A stretch of 64,000 nucleotides of DNA from Longimicrobiales bacterium (GTDB taxonomy: Bacteria; Gemmatimonadota; Gemmatimonadetes; Longimicrobiales; RSA9). The stretch is taken from NCBI GenBank assembly GCA_035461765.1, contig DATHUY010000053.1:1-64000 (forward strand). Direction: 5' to 3'. Of this stretch, positions 9,119 through 18,377 are shown piece after piece. Positions within the stretch are counted from its first letter, which is position 1. The number at the start of each line of letters is the position of its first letter. The notes beneath the pieces are model-generated. The model did no database searches. It was given only the letters and a program-made list of their open reading frames with translations, and was not told where the DNA came from. Position numbers and translations under genes: made by a program.

Positions 9119-10813
9119 ATGGTACCCGGACACACCGCCGTCGTCGACGCCATCGAGACTGACCGCGCGCCTTATGCCCGCGCGATCCTCGAGCAGGCTC
9201 CGCGCGTGCTCAGTCTGATGGATCGCGAGCGGTTCAGCCGCACGGCCGGTTGCATGGACCGGACATACTGGGCGTGGAAGTTCGTCGACTTCCCGGGCGC
9301 CCGCTTCCAGGAGGGATTGTGCACACTCTCGTATCTGTACGCCACCGAGCTGGCTGACAATCCGTATTACCGTCAGAGTGCCATCCTGGAATGGATCTGT
9401 GCCGGCCTCGACTTCTGGTCTTCCATTCAGCACCGGGACGGCAGCTTTGACGAAGCATACCCCTTCGAGCGGTCGCTGGCGGCCACATCATTCAGCAGCT
9501 TCTACGTTGCGGAAGCAGTCGCCCGCATGGGCGCTGATCTCCCCCCGGATGTGCTGGAACGGACGCGCAGTACACTGGCGCGCGCGGGCGGGTGGCTGAA
9601 GCGCAACGATGAGACGCACGGCTTTCTGTCCAATCACCTGGCGGCAGCAGCAGCGGCCCTGCACCACATTCACCTCCAGACCGGGGCGCAGGAGTTCGCG
9701 ACTCGCAGCCGATATTTCGTCGATCGAATCCTGGCTCGACAGTCGACGGAAGGATGGTACGACGAGTATGGCGGTGCCGACCCCGGCTACCAGACCCACG
9801 GCAGTTTCTACCTCGCCCGCCTCTGGCAGCTCACCGGCGATGAGAAGCTTGCGTCATCACTCGAGCGATCGATGACGTTCCTCGCTCATTTCGTGCATCC
9901 GGACGGCAGCATCGGCGGTGAATACGCCAGCCGCAATACACAGACCTATTACCCGGCGGCCTTCGAGATATTTGCTGCGCGGCACGGCGCGGCATCATGG
10001 ATCGCCGAGACGATGCGACCGCACACCATCACTCCCGACGCGGCCGGGCTTCGGTCGATCGATATCTACAACTACTTTCCGATTCTCAACAACCTCGTTT
10101 TCGCGCAGCAGGCGCGCGACGATACGGTGGCTGTCGCAGAACCATCGGAACCGTCTGCCGACCAGCCGGTCGTGTGGTTTCCCCGGGCGGGGATCGTACG
10201 GGTGAGGCGCGACCGTTACGACGCGTACGTCGGCGTTGCGAAGGGCGGTGTGGTGAAGGTGTTCGATCGCCGCGCCTGTGCGCTGGTATGCAGTGACGGC
10301 GGGTACATTGGCGTACTCGCATCCGGTGACGTTGCGTCGACGCAGTATCTGGACACCGCGCGGACGGCCAGTGTCGACTCGGCGCGTGTCGAGGTGGCAG
10401 GCGGTTTCGTGATAACGACCACACCCGTGATGGATCCCGTGCGCTTTGCCGGGTTCCGCCTGTTCACCCTCACTGCGGGACGCCTGGCGGGTGCAGGACG
10501 GTGGCTGAAACGGCAGCTCGTGCGTGTCCTCATTCACCGCACGCGCAGACTGGACGCAGGTTTCCGGCGAACTGTGAGCTTCACAGATACCCGGATTGTC
10601 ATTACTGACGAGATGTCCGGACCGGCGCTCGCAAGGTTTCAGCGACTGGAGCGAGGCGAGGTGTTCACGACCATCCACATGGGATCGTCGCGCTACTTCA
10701 TTGCGAATGAGCTCGCAGCCCACGCAACGGGGGTGCCGGCCGCTGAACGCAAGGTGGACGTTCGGCGTTCGGCCGGTGGCATCGAGCTGATGCGCACAGT
10801 GGAATTCGAGTAA
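9119..10813 (+). CDS. Uncharacterised protein, possible helical-toroid glycan-active enzyme
   Basis: 564 residues from the ATG four bases after the previous stop; an upstream in-frame ATG at 9083 lies inside the dehydrogenase gene. Residues 1-340 are helix-rich with spaced aromatic and acidic clusters (YWAWKFVDF, HRDGSFDEAYPF, STEGWYDEYGG, HPDGSIGGEY), as in (alpha/alpha)n-toroid enzymes such as heparinase or glucuronyl hydrolases. Residues 360-560 look beta-rich, also as in lyases with a C-terminal sandwich. I could not identify a family with certainty. There is no signal peptide, which argues for an intracellular role. In related loci a heparinase II/III-like gene occupies this slot. Confidence 0.6.
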   Translation: MVPGHTAVVDAIETDRAPYARAILEQAPRVLSLMDRERFSRTAGCMDRTYWAWKFVDFPGARFQEGLCTLSYLYATELADNPYYRQSAILEWICAGLDFWSSIQHRDGSFDEAYPFERSLAATSFSSFYVAEAVARMGADLPPDVLERTRSTLARAGGWLKRNDETHGFLSNHLAAAAAALHHIHLQTGAQEFATRSRYFVDRILARQSTEGWYDEYGGADPGYQTHGSFYLARLWQLTGDEKLASSLERSMTFLAHFVHPDGSIGGEYASRNTQTYYPAAFEIFAARHGAASWIAETMRPHTITPDAAGLRSIDIYNYFPILNNLVFAQQARDDTVAVAEPSEPSADQPVVWFPRAGIVRVRRDRYDAYVGVAKGGVVKVFDRRACALVCSDGGYIGVLASGDVASTQYLDTARTASVDSARVEVAGGFVITTTPVMDPVRFAGFRLFTLTAGRLAGAGRWLKRQLVRVLIHRTRRLDAGFRRTVSFTDTRIVITDEMSGPALARFQRLERGEVFTTIHMGSSRYFIANELAAHATGVPAAERKVDVRRSAGGIELMRTVEFE

Positions 10814-10819
10814 ACGGAC

Positions 10820-12760
10820 ATGTGCGGAATCTGCGGCATTGCCGGTTTTCGTGACGACGACCTGCTGGATCGTATGACAGCTGCGCTCGTTCACCGTGGC
10901 CCCGACTCTGCCGGGCACTTCCGCACGGACCACGCGAGCCTCGGGCACCGCCGCCTCAGTATCATCGACGTGTCCGGCGGCCAGCAACCGATCCTCAGCG
11001 AGGACGGGTCGGTTGTCATCATCTGCAACGGCGAGATCTACAACTTTCGCGAGCTGCGCGAGGATCTCCATGCCCGCGGGCACCAGTTCCGCACGAACTC
11101 GGACAGCGAAGTGATCCTTCATCTGTACGAGGAGCACGGCCCGGAAGGCTGCCTGCGCCGTCTGACGGGGATGTTTGCGTTTGCACTGTACGACACCCGG
11201 GAGCGGCTGCTGTTCGTGGCGCGGGACCGGCTGGGAATCAAGCCGCTCTACTACATGGAGCAGGGCAACCGGTTCCTCTTTGCATCGGAATCGAAGGCGA
11301 TCCTGCGTTACGGCGGATTCGAGCCGACACTCGACCCGTCCGCGCTGCATCAGTATCTGGCCCTGCGCTACGTGCCTGGACCGGGCGGGATGTTTCGCGA
11401 GATCCGCAAGCTCCCGGCGGCGCATTATGCGGTGTTCCGGGACGGCGCACTTTCGCTGCACCGGTATTGGACGCCCGAGCTCTGCGCGGGTCCCTTCCGC
11501 GGCAGTGCGGACGACTACCTGGAAGGATTCGCCGACCATTTCGAACGCTCCATCCAGCGACGTCTGATTTCCGAGGTCCCTCTCGGGGCCTACCTGAGTG
11601 GCGGCCTCGACTCGAGTGTCATTGTCGGTGCAATGTCGCGTATCACTTCCGAGCCGGTACGCACGTTCACCGTGGGGTTCGATTTCGAGCACGACGAGCT
11701 GGAAGATGCGGCTGAGACTGCGCGCATGCTCGGCTGCCGCCACACGGAGGTGGAGTGCCGCGTTCAGGATGTGTCTCTGCTGCCTGACATCGTCTACCAC
11801 CTGGACGAACCGATCGGCGATGCGATCGTCATCCCGATGTACCTACTGGCGCGCGAAGCGAAGAAGCAGGTCACCGTGGTGTTGTCCGGGGAAGGTGCCG
11901 ACGAGATCCTCGGTGGCTATCTCTTTCACAAAGTCCTGTCCTCGGCACATCGATTCGCGCAGGTAGTCCCTCTCGGACTGCGGCGCGCGCTGGTTTCCCC
12001 GACCCTTTCGGCAGTGCCGGCCGCGCTGCTGGATCGTGCCTTCAGCTACCCCGGTGCCCTCGGTCAGAGGGGAAAACAGAAGCTCCTCGACCTGCTGGAG
12101 CTGCTGGAGCCGCAACAACTGCCGGACGCCTACGCGCACCTGATATCCCTGTTCGACCGCCGCGATACGGACTCTCTCTATACGGAGCAGTTCCGCCACC
12201 AGCTTCGGGGACAGGCAGCGTTTGAGGAAGTTCCTGGCTCTGCCGGCGCGCCGTGGCTCAACCGCCTTATCCACCTGCAGTTCGAGCACTGGCTTCCGGA
12301 TGATATCCTGATGAAGCAGGACAAGATGTCGATGGCGAGCGGCATCGAGGCCCGGGTGCCGTTTCTGGATCACGAGCTCGTGGAGTACGCGCTGCGCATA
12401 CCGCCCGACCTGAAGATCCGCAGGGGCGTCTCGAAGTACATCCTGCGGAGCTACGCGGAGCGCCTGTTGCCGAGAGACGTTGCCTCTCGCCCGAAACGAC
12501 CGTTCTACGCTCCTGTCGAGAAATACCTGGAGGACCCGGCGTTCCGCGACCTGCTGGAGGACACCCTGTCGGAGCGATCCGTGAGGGAGCGGGGCTTGTT
12601 CCGTCCCGACGCCATCGCGCGTCTGCGGCGCCGAATGCACGCCGGCGAGTTCGTCTATGTCAAGCAGGTGTTCAGCCTGATCGTCCTGGAGCTGTGGTTT
12701 CGCATGGCGGTCGATCGCAGGGCCCTGCCCGAACGGGAACCTCAGCTGGTGGCCCCATAG
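10820..12760 (+). CDS. asnB: Asparagine synthase (glutamine-hydrolysing) family amidotransferase
   Basis: 646 residues. It begins MCGICGIAGF, placing the Ntn glutaminase nucleophile Cys at position 2 after Met removal, and has the synthetase pyrophosphate loop SGGLDSS at about 260-266. The length and layout match class B asparagine synthases of polysaccharide loci, some of which are called exosortase-A-system amidotransferases. Such enzymes may amidate a uronic acid or act on another acid rather than make asparagine; sequence alone cannot decide. It is the last gene of the left plus-strand operon, six bases after the previous stop, and is followed by a 128-base gap. Confidence 0.88.
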   Translation: MCGICGIAGFRDDDLLDRMTAALVHRGPDSAGHFRTDHASLGHRRLSIIDVSGGQQPILSEDGSVVIICNGEIYNFRELREDLHARGHQFRTNSDSEVILHLYEEHGPEGCLRRLTGMFAFALYDTRERLLFVARDRLGIKPLYYMEQGNRFLFASESKAILRYGGFEPTLDPSALHQYLALRYVPGPGGMFREIRKLPAAHYAVFRDGALSLHRYWTPELCAGPFRGSADDYLEGFADHFERSIQRRLISEVPLGAYLSGGLDSSVIVGAMSRITSEPVRTFTVGFDFEHDELEDAAETARMLGCRHTEVECRVQDVSLLPDIVYHLDEPIGDAIVIPMYLLAREAKKQVTVVLSGEGADEILGGYLFHKVLSSAHRFAQVVPLGLRRALVSPTLSAVPAALLDRAFSYPGALGQRGKQKLLDLLELLEPQQLPDAYAHLISLFDRRDTDSLYTEQFRHQLRGQAAFEEVPGSAGAPWLNRLIHLQFEHWLPDDILMKQDKMSMASGIEARVPFLDHELVEYALRIPPDLKIRRGVSKYILRSYAERLLPRDVASRPKRPFYAPVEKYLEDPAFRDLLEDTLSERSVRERGLFRPDAIARLRRRMHAGEFVYVKQVFSLIVLELWFRMAVDRRALPEREPQLVAP

Positions 12761-12818
12761 CTCCTGGCAGCATGTCTGCGGATCCGGCGAAACTACTGCA
12801 CTTCCGTGGGCAGATCGC

Positions 12819-12824
12819 TATATT
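12819..12824 (+). promoter_or_regulatory. Weak -10-like hexamer before the small membrane gene pair
   Basis: TATATT in the 128-base gap between the asparagine-synthase gene and 12889. A 17-base spacer upstream gives CTGCAC, which matches only three of six bases of the consensus -35. It would allow the two small membrane genes to be transcribed separately from the operon, but support is thin. Confidence 0.2.
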
Positions 12825-12888
12825 GGAGGAGCGTACGCAACTGACCCAAACCGTGGCCAGTTGAGCACGAACGCGAACCACCCGGATC

Positions 12889-13269
12889 ATGGCAACAGAC
12901 AGCATTAACTCCACCAGCACTGTCCGCGATTCCGAACCGCAGCTGGAACTCGCGTTCCTGCCGGTGCACAAGCGGGCGTTCGGTACGGCCGCAGCCGTCG
13001 CGAGCGGCCTGCTGGTATTCGCGATGACGCTGATTCACATGGTCCGCGCGGATGACGCCTACCCCCTCAGCCTTCTTGCGCAGTACTTCTACGGCTATAC
13101 GGTGTCCCTGCAGGGAGCGGTGATCGGCATGTTCTGGGCGGGTGTCGCCGGCTTCGTGGCCGGCTGGTTCTTCGCGTTCTGTCGCAACCTCGCCCTCGCA
13201 ATATCGACGTTCCTGGTTCGGACTCGAGCCGAGCTCAGTGGCGCTCGGGACTTTCTGGATCACATCTGA
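12889..13269 (+). CDS. Small membrane protein of the YxGY type (tandem copy 1)
   Basis: 126 residues with two or three hydrophobic segments (about 32-52, 67-85, 88-108) and a polar C-terminal tail. The core QYFYGYTVSLQGAVIG matches the core of the next gene (IYFPGYTVTFVGSLIG), so the two are tandem paralogues. The pattern resembles short bacterial membrane proteins that databases often name bacteriophage holin, although nothing else phage-like is nearby. No function can be assigned. It follows a 128-base gap and is 15 bases before its partner. Confidence 0.75.
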   Translation: MATDSINSTSTVRDSEPQLELAFLPVHKRAFGTAAAVASGLLVFAMTLIHMVRADDAYPLSLLAQYFYGYTVSLQGAVIGMFWAGVAGFVAGWFFAFCRNLALAISTFLVRTRAELSGARDFLDHI

Positions 13270-13284
13270 TGAGGAAGTAGTACG

Positions 13285-13581
13285 ATGGACGTTCAACCGC
13301 CGGCGGTAAGACATGCGGTGCTCCGCATCAACGCGCGCGCCTGGGGCATTTCCACAGGCCTGCTCCTCGGATTAGGTGTGTTCCTGGCCACCAATCTGCT
13401 CGTGGTGCGCGGTGGTGTGAACGTCGGACAGCACCTGCAACTCCTGGGAATCTATTTCCCGGGCTACACGGTCACTTTCGTCGGAAGTCTGATCGGCTTC
13501 GTCTATGCGTTCGTCGTGGGATACGGCGTGGGCCGGATCATCGGCTGGATCTACGCGCTCGCTGCCGGATTCCCGGACTGA
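13285..13581 (+). CDS. Small membrane protein of the YPGY type (tandem copy 2)
   Basis: 98 residues, ATG start after a GAGGAAG ribosome-binding sequence. Two or three hydrophobic segments surround the motif IYFPGYTVTFVGSLIG, shared with the preceding gene, and a glycine-rich GYGVGRIIGWIYAL helix ends the protein. The family resemblance is to short holin-named membrane proteins with a YPGY loop. The last 44 bases overlap the 3' end of the PHP gene on the opposite strand, so the transcripts converge. Confidence 0.75.
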   Translation: MDVQPPAVRHAVLRINARAWGISTGLLLGLGVFLATNLLVVRGGVNVGQHLQLLGIYFPGYTVTFVGSLIGFVYAFVVGYGVGRIIGWIYALAAGFPD

Positions 13582-14329
13582 CACCTGCCACGGCCCCGGT
13601 GTCCATCGGCGGTACACGACCGCTCAGAAGACGGATGGCATGCACGCCGACGGATGCGACGTGCACCAGTGGCATGCTGGTGTGAATGCCGACCGGTCGA
13701 GCATCCTCGAGCGCCGCACGAAGGCTTGCCGGACCGTCGAACGATGGCATCTCCGTGAACGCACTACCGACCTCATAACCAAAATGGCTGTCGCTTCCCG
13801 CCACGCCCGGCAGACCGGTGGCTCGCGCGGCGTCCGCCGCACGGCGGTTCCACCGCGGCAGGAACGCACGGGCATTATGGACCTCGACCATGTCAGCGAC
13901 GGACAGTGTCCGCTGTGCTCTCCCGCCCGGGTCGGTGAGGTACGCGTACGGATGCGGAGCGTACACGAGACCGCCCTGGTCGCGAATCCGCTCGACTACC
14001 TCTTCCATCCGTAATCCGGCCGGTATTCTCTCGTGCAGGTACAGCCCGATGAGATGCGTACCGTCAGCGCAATCCACCTCCTCGCCGATGATGACGAGGG
14101 ATGGATCCAGGGCCGCCGCCTCGAGCGCGCCGTCCATCCGATTATGATCCGTGACAGCGATGCGATCGAGGCCGGCAGCGCGGGCCCGGTCCACGAGCTC
14201 CGAGGGCGACAGCGTTGCATCATGGGAATGGGAGGTATGGGTGTGGAAGTCGACCTTGATACGGCTCAACTCTGTAGCTCCATCGGGCAAGGGTGCGCTC
14301 CCGCTGCTGTTGAATCGACCCGGCGACAT
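13538..14329 (-). CDS. PHP-domain metal-dependent phosphoesterase
   Basis: 263 residues. Motif 1 is FHTHTSHSHDA around residues 28-38, followed by VTDHNRMDG, a conserved-looking GEEVD, an APHPYA segment and a C-terminal GSDSHF: the metal-binding His/Asp set of the PHP fold. Family members include phosphoesterases and some tyrosine phosphatases of capsule loci; the sequence looks like the general phosphoesterase type. It is transcribed opposite to its surroundings, diverging from the GT-C-like gene at 14458 and running tail to tail into the small membrane pair. An upstream part before residue 22 is poorly conserved in character, so the start could be later. Confidence 0.82.
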   Translation of the reverse strand: MSPGRFNSSGSAPLPDGATELSRIKVDFHTHTSHSHDATLSPSELVDRARAAGLDRIAVTDHNRMDGALEAAALDPSLVIIGEEVDCADGTHLIGLYLHERIPAGLRMEEVVERIRDQGGLVYAPHPYAYLTDPGGRAQRTLSVADMVEVHNARAFLPRWNRRAADAARATGLPGVAGSDSHFGYEVGSAFTEMPSFDGPASLRAALEDARPVGIHTSMPLVHVASVGVHAIRLLSGRVPPMDTGAVAGVSPGIRQRARRSSR

Positions 14330-14457
14330 TCGGCGCGGTCCGGCTCCCGGTCCGCCATGCCCGCGGGTACGGCGTTGAGTATCAGCAAAAAGGTGCGGGG
14401 ATGGAAGGACGGCCCGGCATATCCGCTCGCAGCTGCTGATCCCGGGCGGGGACGCTC

Positions 14458-16470
14458 ATGACGGCCGGCGCGCGCGCGGCAGCCGGATGGCTGGTGCTGG
14501 CGGTGCTCGGCCAGGCGGCGGCGCTTCAGCTGATGAATGCGGGGTCGAGCATCGGCTTTCAGCGTTTCCTGCCACCAGGGGAGTTGTTCGGACCTGAAGG
14601 CCTGCCGTGGCTCCTGGTGATTGGCGCTCAGACGACAGCCGTCGTCGTTGCCGGAGCGGCCACATGGGGTGCCGTGTGGAGCTGGCTGCGCCGCAACGTT
14701 CCCGCGTGGAAACTGGGTATGCTGGGGGCGGTGTTCGTCGGTACCGCCGCAGTGGCCGAGCTCGATCTCCGGGCGTATGGAGTGCACCTCCTGTTCGGAG
14801 CATTCACGCAGCTGGTGGCCGTGGCCACGATCGTGCTGGCAGCGCGGGCTCTGGATGTTGAGACGGCCGTCCGTCTGGCCGGCGGTGTGGACCGATTCCT
14901 CGGCAGCGCGGACACGAGAAATACCGACGCCCATCACTTCGCCCGCTATGCCGCCGCATATGTCTTCTGCGTGACGGCTCTGCTGGGCTGGTTCGTTTAT
15001 CAGTGGCACCCCCATGTCCCCGATGAACTGGTCTATCTGATTCATGCCCGCTACTTCGCAGATGGCATGCTCGCGATGCCGCTCCCGCCGGTACCCGAGG
15101 CGTTCAACCTCGATCTCATGACCTATGAGGAGGCCCGTTGGTACTCGCCGGTAACTCCGGGGTGGCCTGCTGTCCTTGCTGTGGGTGCGGCCCTGGGTGT
15201 GCCGTGGCTCGTGAACCCGCTGCTCGCCGGCATCTGCGTGTTGCTGACTCATGATCTGGTGCGCGGGCTCTACGACGAGCGTACATCCCGAATGACAGTC
15301 GTGCTGCTCTGCGCGTCGCCGTGGTTTCTATTCATGTCGATGAACCTGCTGACGCACACGTTCACGCTCGCTGCCGCGCTCGCCGGCGCGGTAGCAGTCT
15401 CCCGCATGATATCACGCGGGAGACTGCGCTGGGCATTGCCCGCGGGTGTGTCCATCGGCGTCCTCGGTCTGATACGCCCGCTCGAAGGTCTCACAGTGGC
15501 GTTGCTGTTCGCGCTCTGGGTCATGTCCCTCGGGGCACGCCGCCGCGTCGTCGGTGTCGCACTGATGGCGCTCGCGGCGATCGCCGTCGGTGCGATCACT
15601 CTTCCGTACAATGCGTACCTGACGGGTGAGGCGATGCAGTTTCCGATCATGGCGTATACCGACGCGCTCTACGGTGAGGGTACGAACGCGCTCGGATTCG
15701 GGGCCAATCGCGGACTCGGCTGGACCGGTCTCGATCCAATCCCGGGTCACGGGCCCGTGGATGTGGTGATGAACACGATGCTGAATGCGTACCTGGTGAA
15801 CGTGGAGCTGCTGGGCTGGGCGACCGGCTCACTCCTGCCTCTCGCCTTGCTGCCGCTCCTGCGTCGGCCGCGGCGGGAGGATCGCATGATGTTGATCGCC
15901 ATTCTCGCCATCGTCGCCGCCCACGCTCTCTACTGGTTCAGCGGTGGGCCTGATTTCGGTGCCAGGTACTGGTACCTGATCATCGTACCGTGCTGTGTGG
16001 TGGTCGCCCGGGGCATCCTCGTGCTGGCCGAGCGGCTGGGCCCTGCAACATCGGAACGGGCGGCGGCGCCCGGCGACGCGCGTGTCCGCGTGCTGCTGGC
16101 AGCCGGGGCGCTGTGCCTGGCCGCGCTCATCACGTTCGTACCCTGGCGTGCAGCCGACAAATACTTTCACTACCGCGGCATGCGGCCTGACATTCGCCGC
16201 CTGGCGAACGAGCACGACTTTGGCCCGGATCTGGTCCTCGTGCGTGGTCGCCGTTTTCCCGATTATGCGTCGGCCGCCGCTTACAATCCGATAGACCTGC
16301 GTTCGGATCACACCATCTACGCCTGGGACCGGTCGCCGGAAGTCCGCGCAGCCGTGCTCGAGGCATACCCGGATCGATGGGTCTGGATTGTGGCCGGGCC
16401 GTCGGTAACCGGGGACGGCTACGAGGTCGAACGGGGCCCTGTGAGGGCGACCGAGCTGCGCGAGAGGTAG
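14458..16470 (+). CDS. Polytopic membrane protein, GT-C-like glycosyltransferase candidate
   Basis: 670 residues with about 12 predicted membrane helices. The loop after an early helix reads WHPHVPDELVYLIHARYF, an acidic pair in the position where ArnT/PMT-type GT-C enzymes carry catalytic Asp/Glu, and a YSPVTPGWPAVLA segment follows, like the substrate loop of family 39. The C-terminal 120 residues are soluble and extracytoplasmic. This suggests transfer of a sugar from a polyprenyl-phosphate donor outside the membrane; polymerase or unknown function are alternatives. The start is ATG, 128 bases from the divergent PHP gene. The stop lies four bases from the stop of the convergent sulfatase-fold gene. 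Confidence 0.72.
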   Translation: MTAGARAAAGWLVLAVLGQAAALQLMNAGSSIGFQRFLPPGELFGPEGLPWLLVIGAQTTAVVVAGAATWGAVWSWLRRNVPAWKLGMLGAVFVGTAAVAELDLRAYGVHLLFGAFTQLVAVATIVLAARALDVETAVRLAGGVDRFLGSADTRNTDAHHFARYAAAYVFCVTALLGWFVYQWHPHVPDELVYLIHARYFADGMLAMPLPPVPEAFNLDLMTYEEARWYSPVTPGWPAVLAVGAALGVPWLVNPLLAGICVLLTHDLVRGLYDERTSRMTVVLLCASPWFLFMSMNLLTHTFTLAAALAGAVAVSRMISRGRLRWALPAGVSIGVLGLIRPLEGLTVALLFALWVMSLGARRRVVGVALMALAAIAVGAITLPYNAYLTGEAMQFPIMAYTDALYGEGTNALGFGANRGLGWTGLDPIPGHGPVDVVMNTMLNAYLVNVELLGWATGSLLPLALLPLLRRPRREDRMMLIAILAIVAAHALYWFSGGPDFGARYWYLIIVPCCVVVARGILVLAERLGPATSERAAAPGDARVRVLLAAGALCLAALITFVPWRAADKYFHYRGMRPDIRRLANEHDFGPDLVLVRGRRFPDYASAAAYNPIDLRSDHTIYAWDRSPEVRAAVLEAYPDRWVWIVAGPSVTGDGYEVERGPVRATELRER

Positions 16471-16474
16471 ATTG

Positions 16475-18301
16475 TCAGGGTGGCGGCGCGCGGCCCAGCA
16501 GTGTGACGGTGCCGCCATTACGCAAACGTTCCAACTCCTCGCGTGCGCGCTGAAGCGTGGCCCGCGCCCGGGAAGAATCGGATAGGTCCACGAGCTCATC
16601 AGGGTCGATCGAGAGATCGAACAGCTCTTCCGTTCCGTCGCCATTCACGATGTAGTGGAAATCCCCCAGCACGGCGGAGTACATCGTCCCCTTCGCGAGC
16701 GGCAGCCATGGCGCAGTCCGGATACCTTCGCGCACTTCCGAATACAGCGGCGCGGGCGAGGCTGTGTCGGCAGTCAAATGCGACAGGAGCGACGTACCGG
16801 GAAACGGTGAAGGCCCGGTGCTGCTGAGTTCTGTAAGGGTTACGGCCAGATCACGGAGCGAAACGGGTGTCTCGATTCGCACGCCGGCAGGTATTGCCCG
16901 GGGGAACCGTATGATGAGCGGCACGCGGAGCAGCTGGACATAAAGGCTGTTCCCGTGGTCCATAAGACCGTGCTCACCGAACTGCTCGCCGTGATCACTG
17001 GTCACGACGACCACCGTATTGTCGAGTATACCGCGTTCTGAGAGGACGTTGAAGAGACGGCTGAGCTGATGATCGATCGAGGCCAGGCTCTCCTTGTACG
17101 CCGCACGTTCCGCCGCGATCTCGTCAGGTTTCCACCCGTTGAAGTTGGAGAGATCGTGCATGGCTCGCTTCTGCCGGCGCGGGCCGAAGCGACCGGCAAG
17201 CGAGTCCGGCGGGAGATAAGGTGCGTGCGCGTCGAAGTAGTTCAGAAATGCAAAGAATGGACGACCCGGGTTTGCATCCTGCCACGAGAGGAAGTCGTCG
17301 GTCAGTGAACGCCCGGACTTGCGCACCAGCTTCTCGTCGATACCGGCGGTGCGAAGGAGTTTCGTCGCCAGCCGGCGAGTAAGGGTCGAGCTGTTCGCAA
17401 TCATGGCGGGGCTGATCGGATAACCCTCGTAATGCAGGAATCCGCGGGACAGGCCCATCATTCGATTGCCATAGCGAATGTTCGCGGTGAACCCGGCGGT
17501 CGCGTAGCCGTGGCCGCTGAAGTGCTCTGCGAGCGTCGGAAACGTGTCGTCCAGCGGCGTGATGAGATCCGTCGACAGCTCCCACGAATGCCGACCCGTG
17601 AAGAGACTGGCGTGCGACGGCAGCGTCCAGGGCGAAGTCGACCAGGCGTGATCGAACACCACTCCCTGCAGCGAGAACTCCTCGAGATTGGGTGTCGTGG
17701 GGTGCTCGGAACCGTACAGGCTCATGCTGGCCGCCCTGACGGTGTCGAGAATGATCAGGAGGATGTTGGGCGTGCCGGCGCGGGCGTCGCCGAGACCTGC
17801 GATCGCTCGCCGCTCCCGGACGACCTGCCCTGCGGTCATCCCGGCTGCCGTCAGCACGAGTAGCAGGCTCAGCCCCGGAACGGCGTATCTGGACAGCCTC
17901 AGTACGTTGCTCGTCCTGGGCGTAAGAATGCGAGCCGCCTGCACAGCCAGGCCCGCCGCGGCAATGAACTGGGCCCATCGCGCCAGCCAGTTCATGGCGA
18001 GCAATGGGCCGAGAGCGGCCAGGAACAGCAGCAGCGTCATGACGAGGGCAGAGGAGATCCGCCGCCGACTCCCGACTATGGCCAGTGGCCCGGCGACCAG
18101 GACGAACAGCGCGGTACAGGCGAGCGGGGTCATCCAGATGTAATGCACGCTGACGAGCGGATCCGGGCGGCCCGCAATCTGGGCCAGCCCCCGAACGGCG
18201 ACCTCTGCAAAACCAGTAAGCAGGCCGAACAGCAGTGCGAGCAGGAGAGTCGCACTGCCACTCAGACCAGGCTCCTTCGCGATCAGACGGGCCAATGTCA
18301 C
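16475..18301 (-). CDS. Membrane-anchored sulfatase-fold enzyme with threonine nucleophile (paralogue 2)
   Basis: 608 residues; five N-terminal membrane helices (about 15-165) and an extracytoplasmic sulfatase-fold domain. Visible sites are D186 in LDTVRAASMS, T226 in SPWTLPSH, D357 and H359 in FDAHAPY, and D436-H437 in SDHGEQFGEHG. As in the other copies, Thr replaces the Cys/Ser that is converted to formylglycine, so the name sulfatase may mislead. It closely resembles the copy at 27015 (shared DSLAGRFGPRR and MDHGNSLY). It stands alone on the minus strand, converging with the GT-C-like gene; the next upstream gene ends 76 bases away on its 5' side. Confidence 0.85.
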   Translation of the reverse strand: MTLARLIAKEPGLSGSATLLLALLFGLLTGFAEVAVRGLAQIAGRPDPLVSVHYIWMTPLACTALFVLVAGPLAIVGSRRRISSALVMTLLLFLAALGPLLAMNWLARWAQFIAAAGLAVQAARILTPRTSNVLRLSRYAVPGLSLLLVLTAAGMTAGQVVRERRAIAGLGDARAGTPNILLIILDTVRAASMSLYGSEHPTTPNLEEFSLQGVVFDHAWSTSPWTLPSHASLFTGRHSWELSTDLITPLDDTFPTLAEHFSGHGYATAGFTANIRYGNRMMGLSRGFLHYEGYPISPAMIANSSTLTRRLATKLLRTAGIDEKLVRKSGRSLTDDFLSWQDANPGRPFFAFLNYFDAHAPYLPPDSLAGRFGPRRQKRAMHDLSNFNGWKPDEIAAERAAYKESLASIDHQLSRLFNVLSERGILDNTVVVVTSDHGEQFGEHGLMDHGNSLYVQLLRVPLIIRFPRAIPAGVRIETPVSLRDLAVTLTELSSTGPSPFPGTSLLSHLTADTASPAPLYSEVREGIRTAPWLPLAKGTMYSAVLGDFHYIVNGDGTEELFDLSIDPDELVDLSDSSRARATLQRAREELERLRNGGTVTLLGRAPPP

Positions 18302-18377
18302 CAGGAATCCGGCACGGCTGCTAATGTGACGAGTAGGGTGTCAGAGCCGCAGGCCCGCACCACGAGAATCCAGCTCC

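Noticed and set aside
9995-11800. Minus-strand open frame of 601 codons opposite AsnB and the toroid-like gene
   Set aside because: It lies entirely opposite two clear genes and shows low-complexity composition.
12889-13581. Prophage or holin/lysis cassette
   Set aside because: Apart from the small membrane pair there are no phage structural, integrase or lysis genes nearby.
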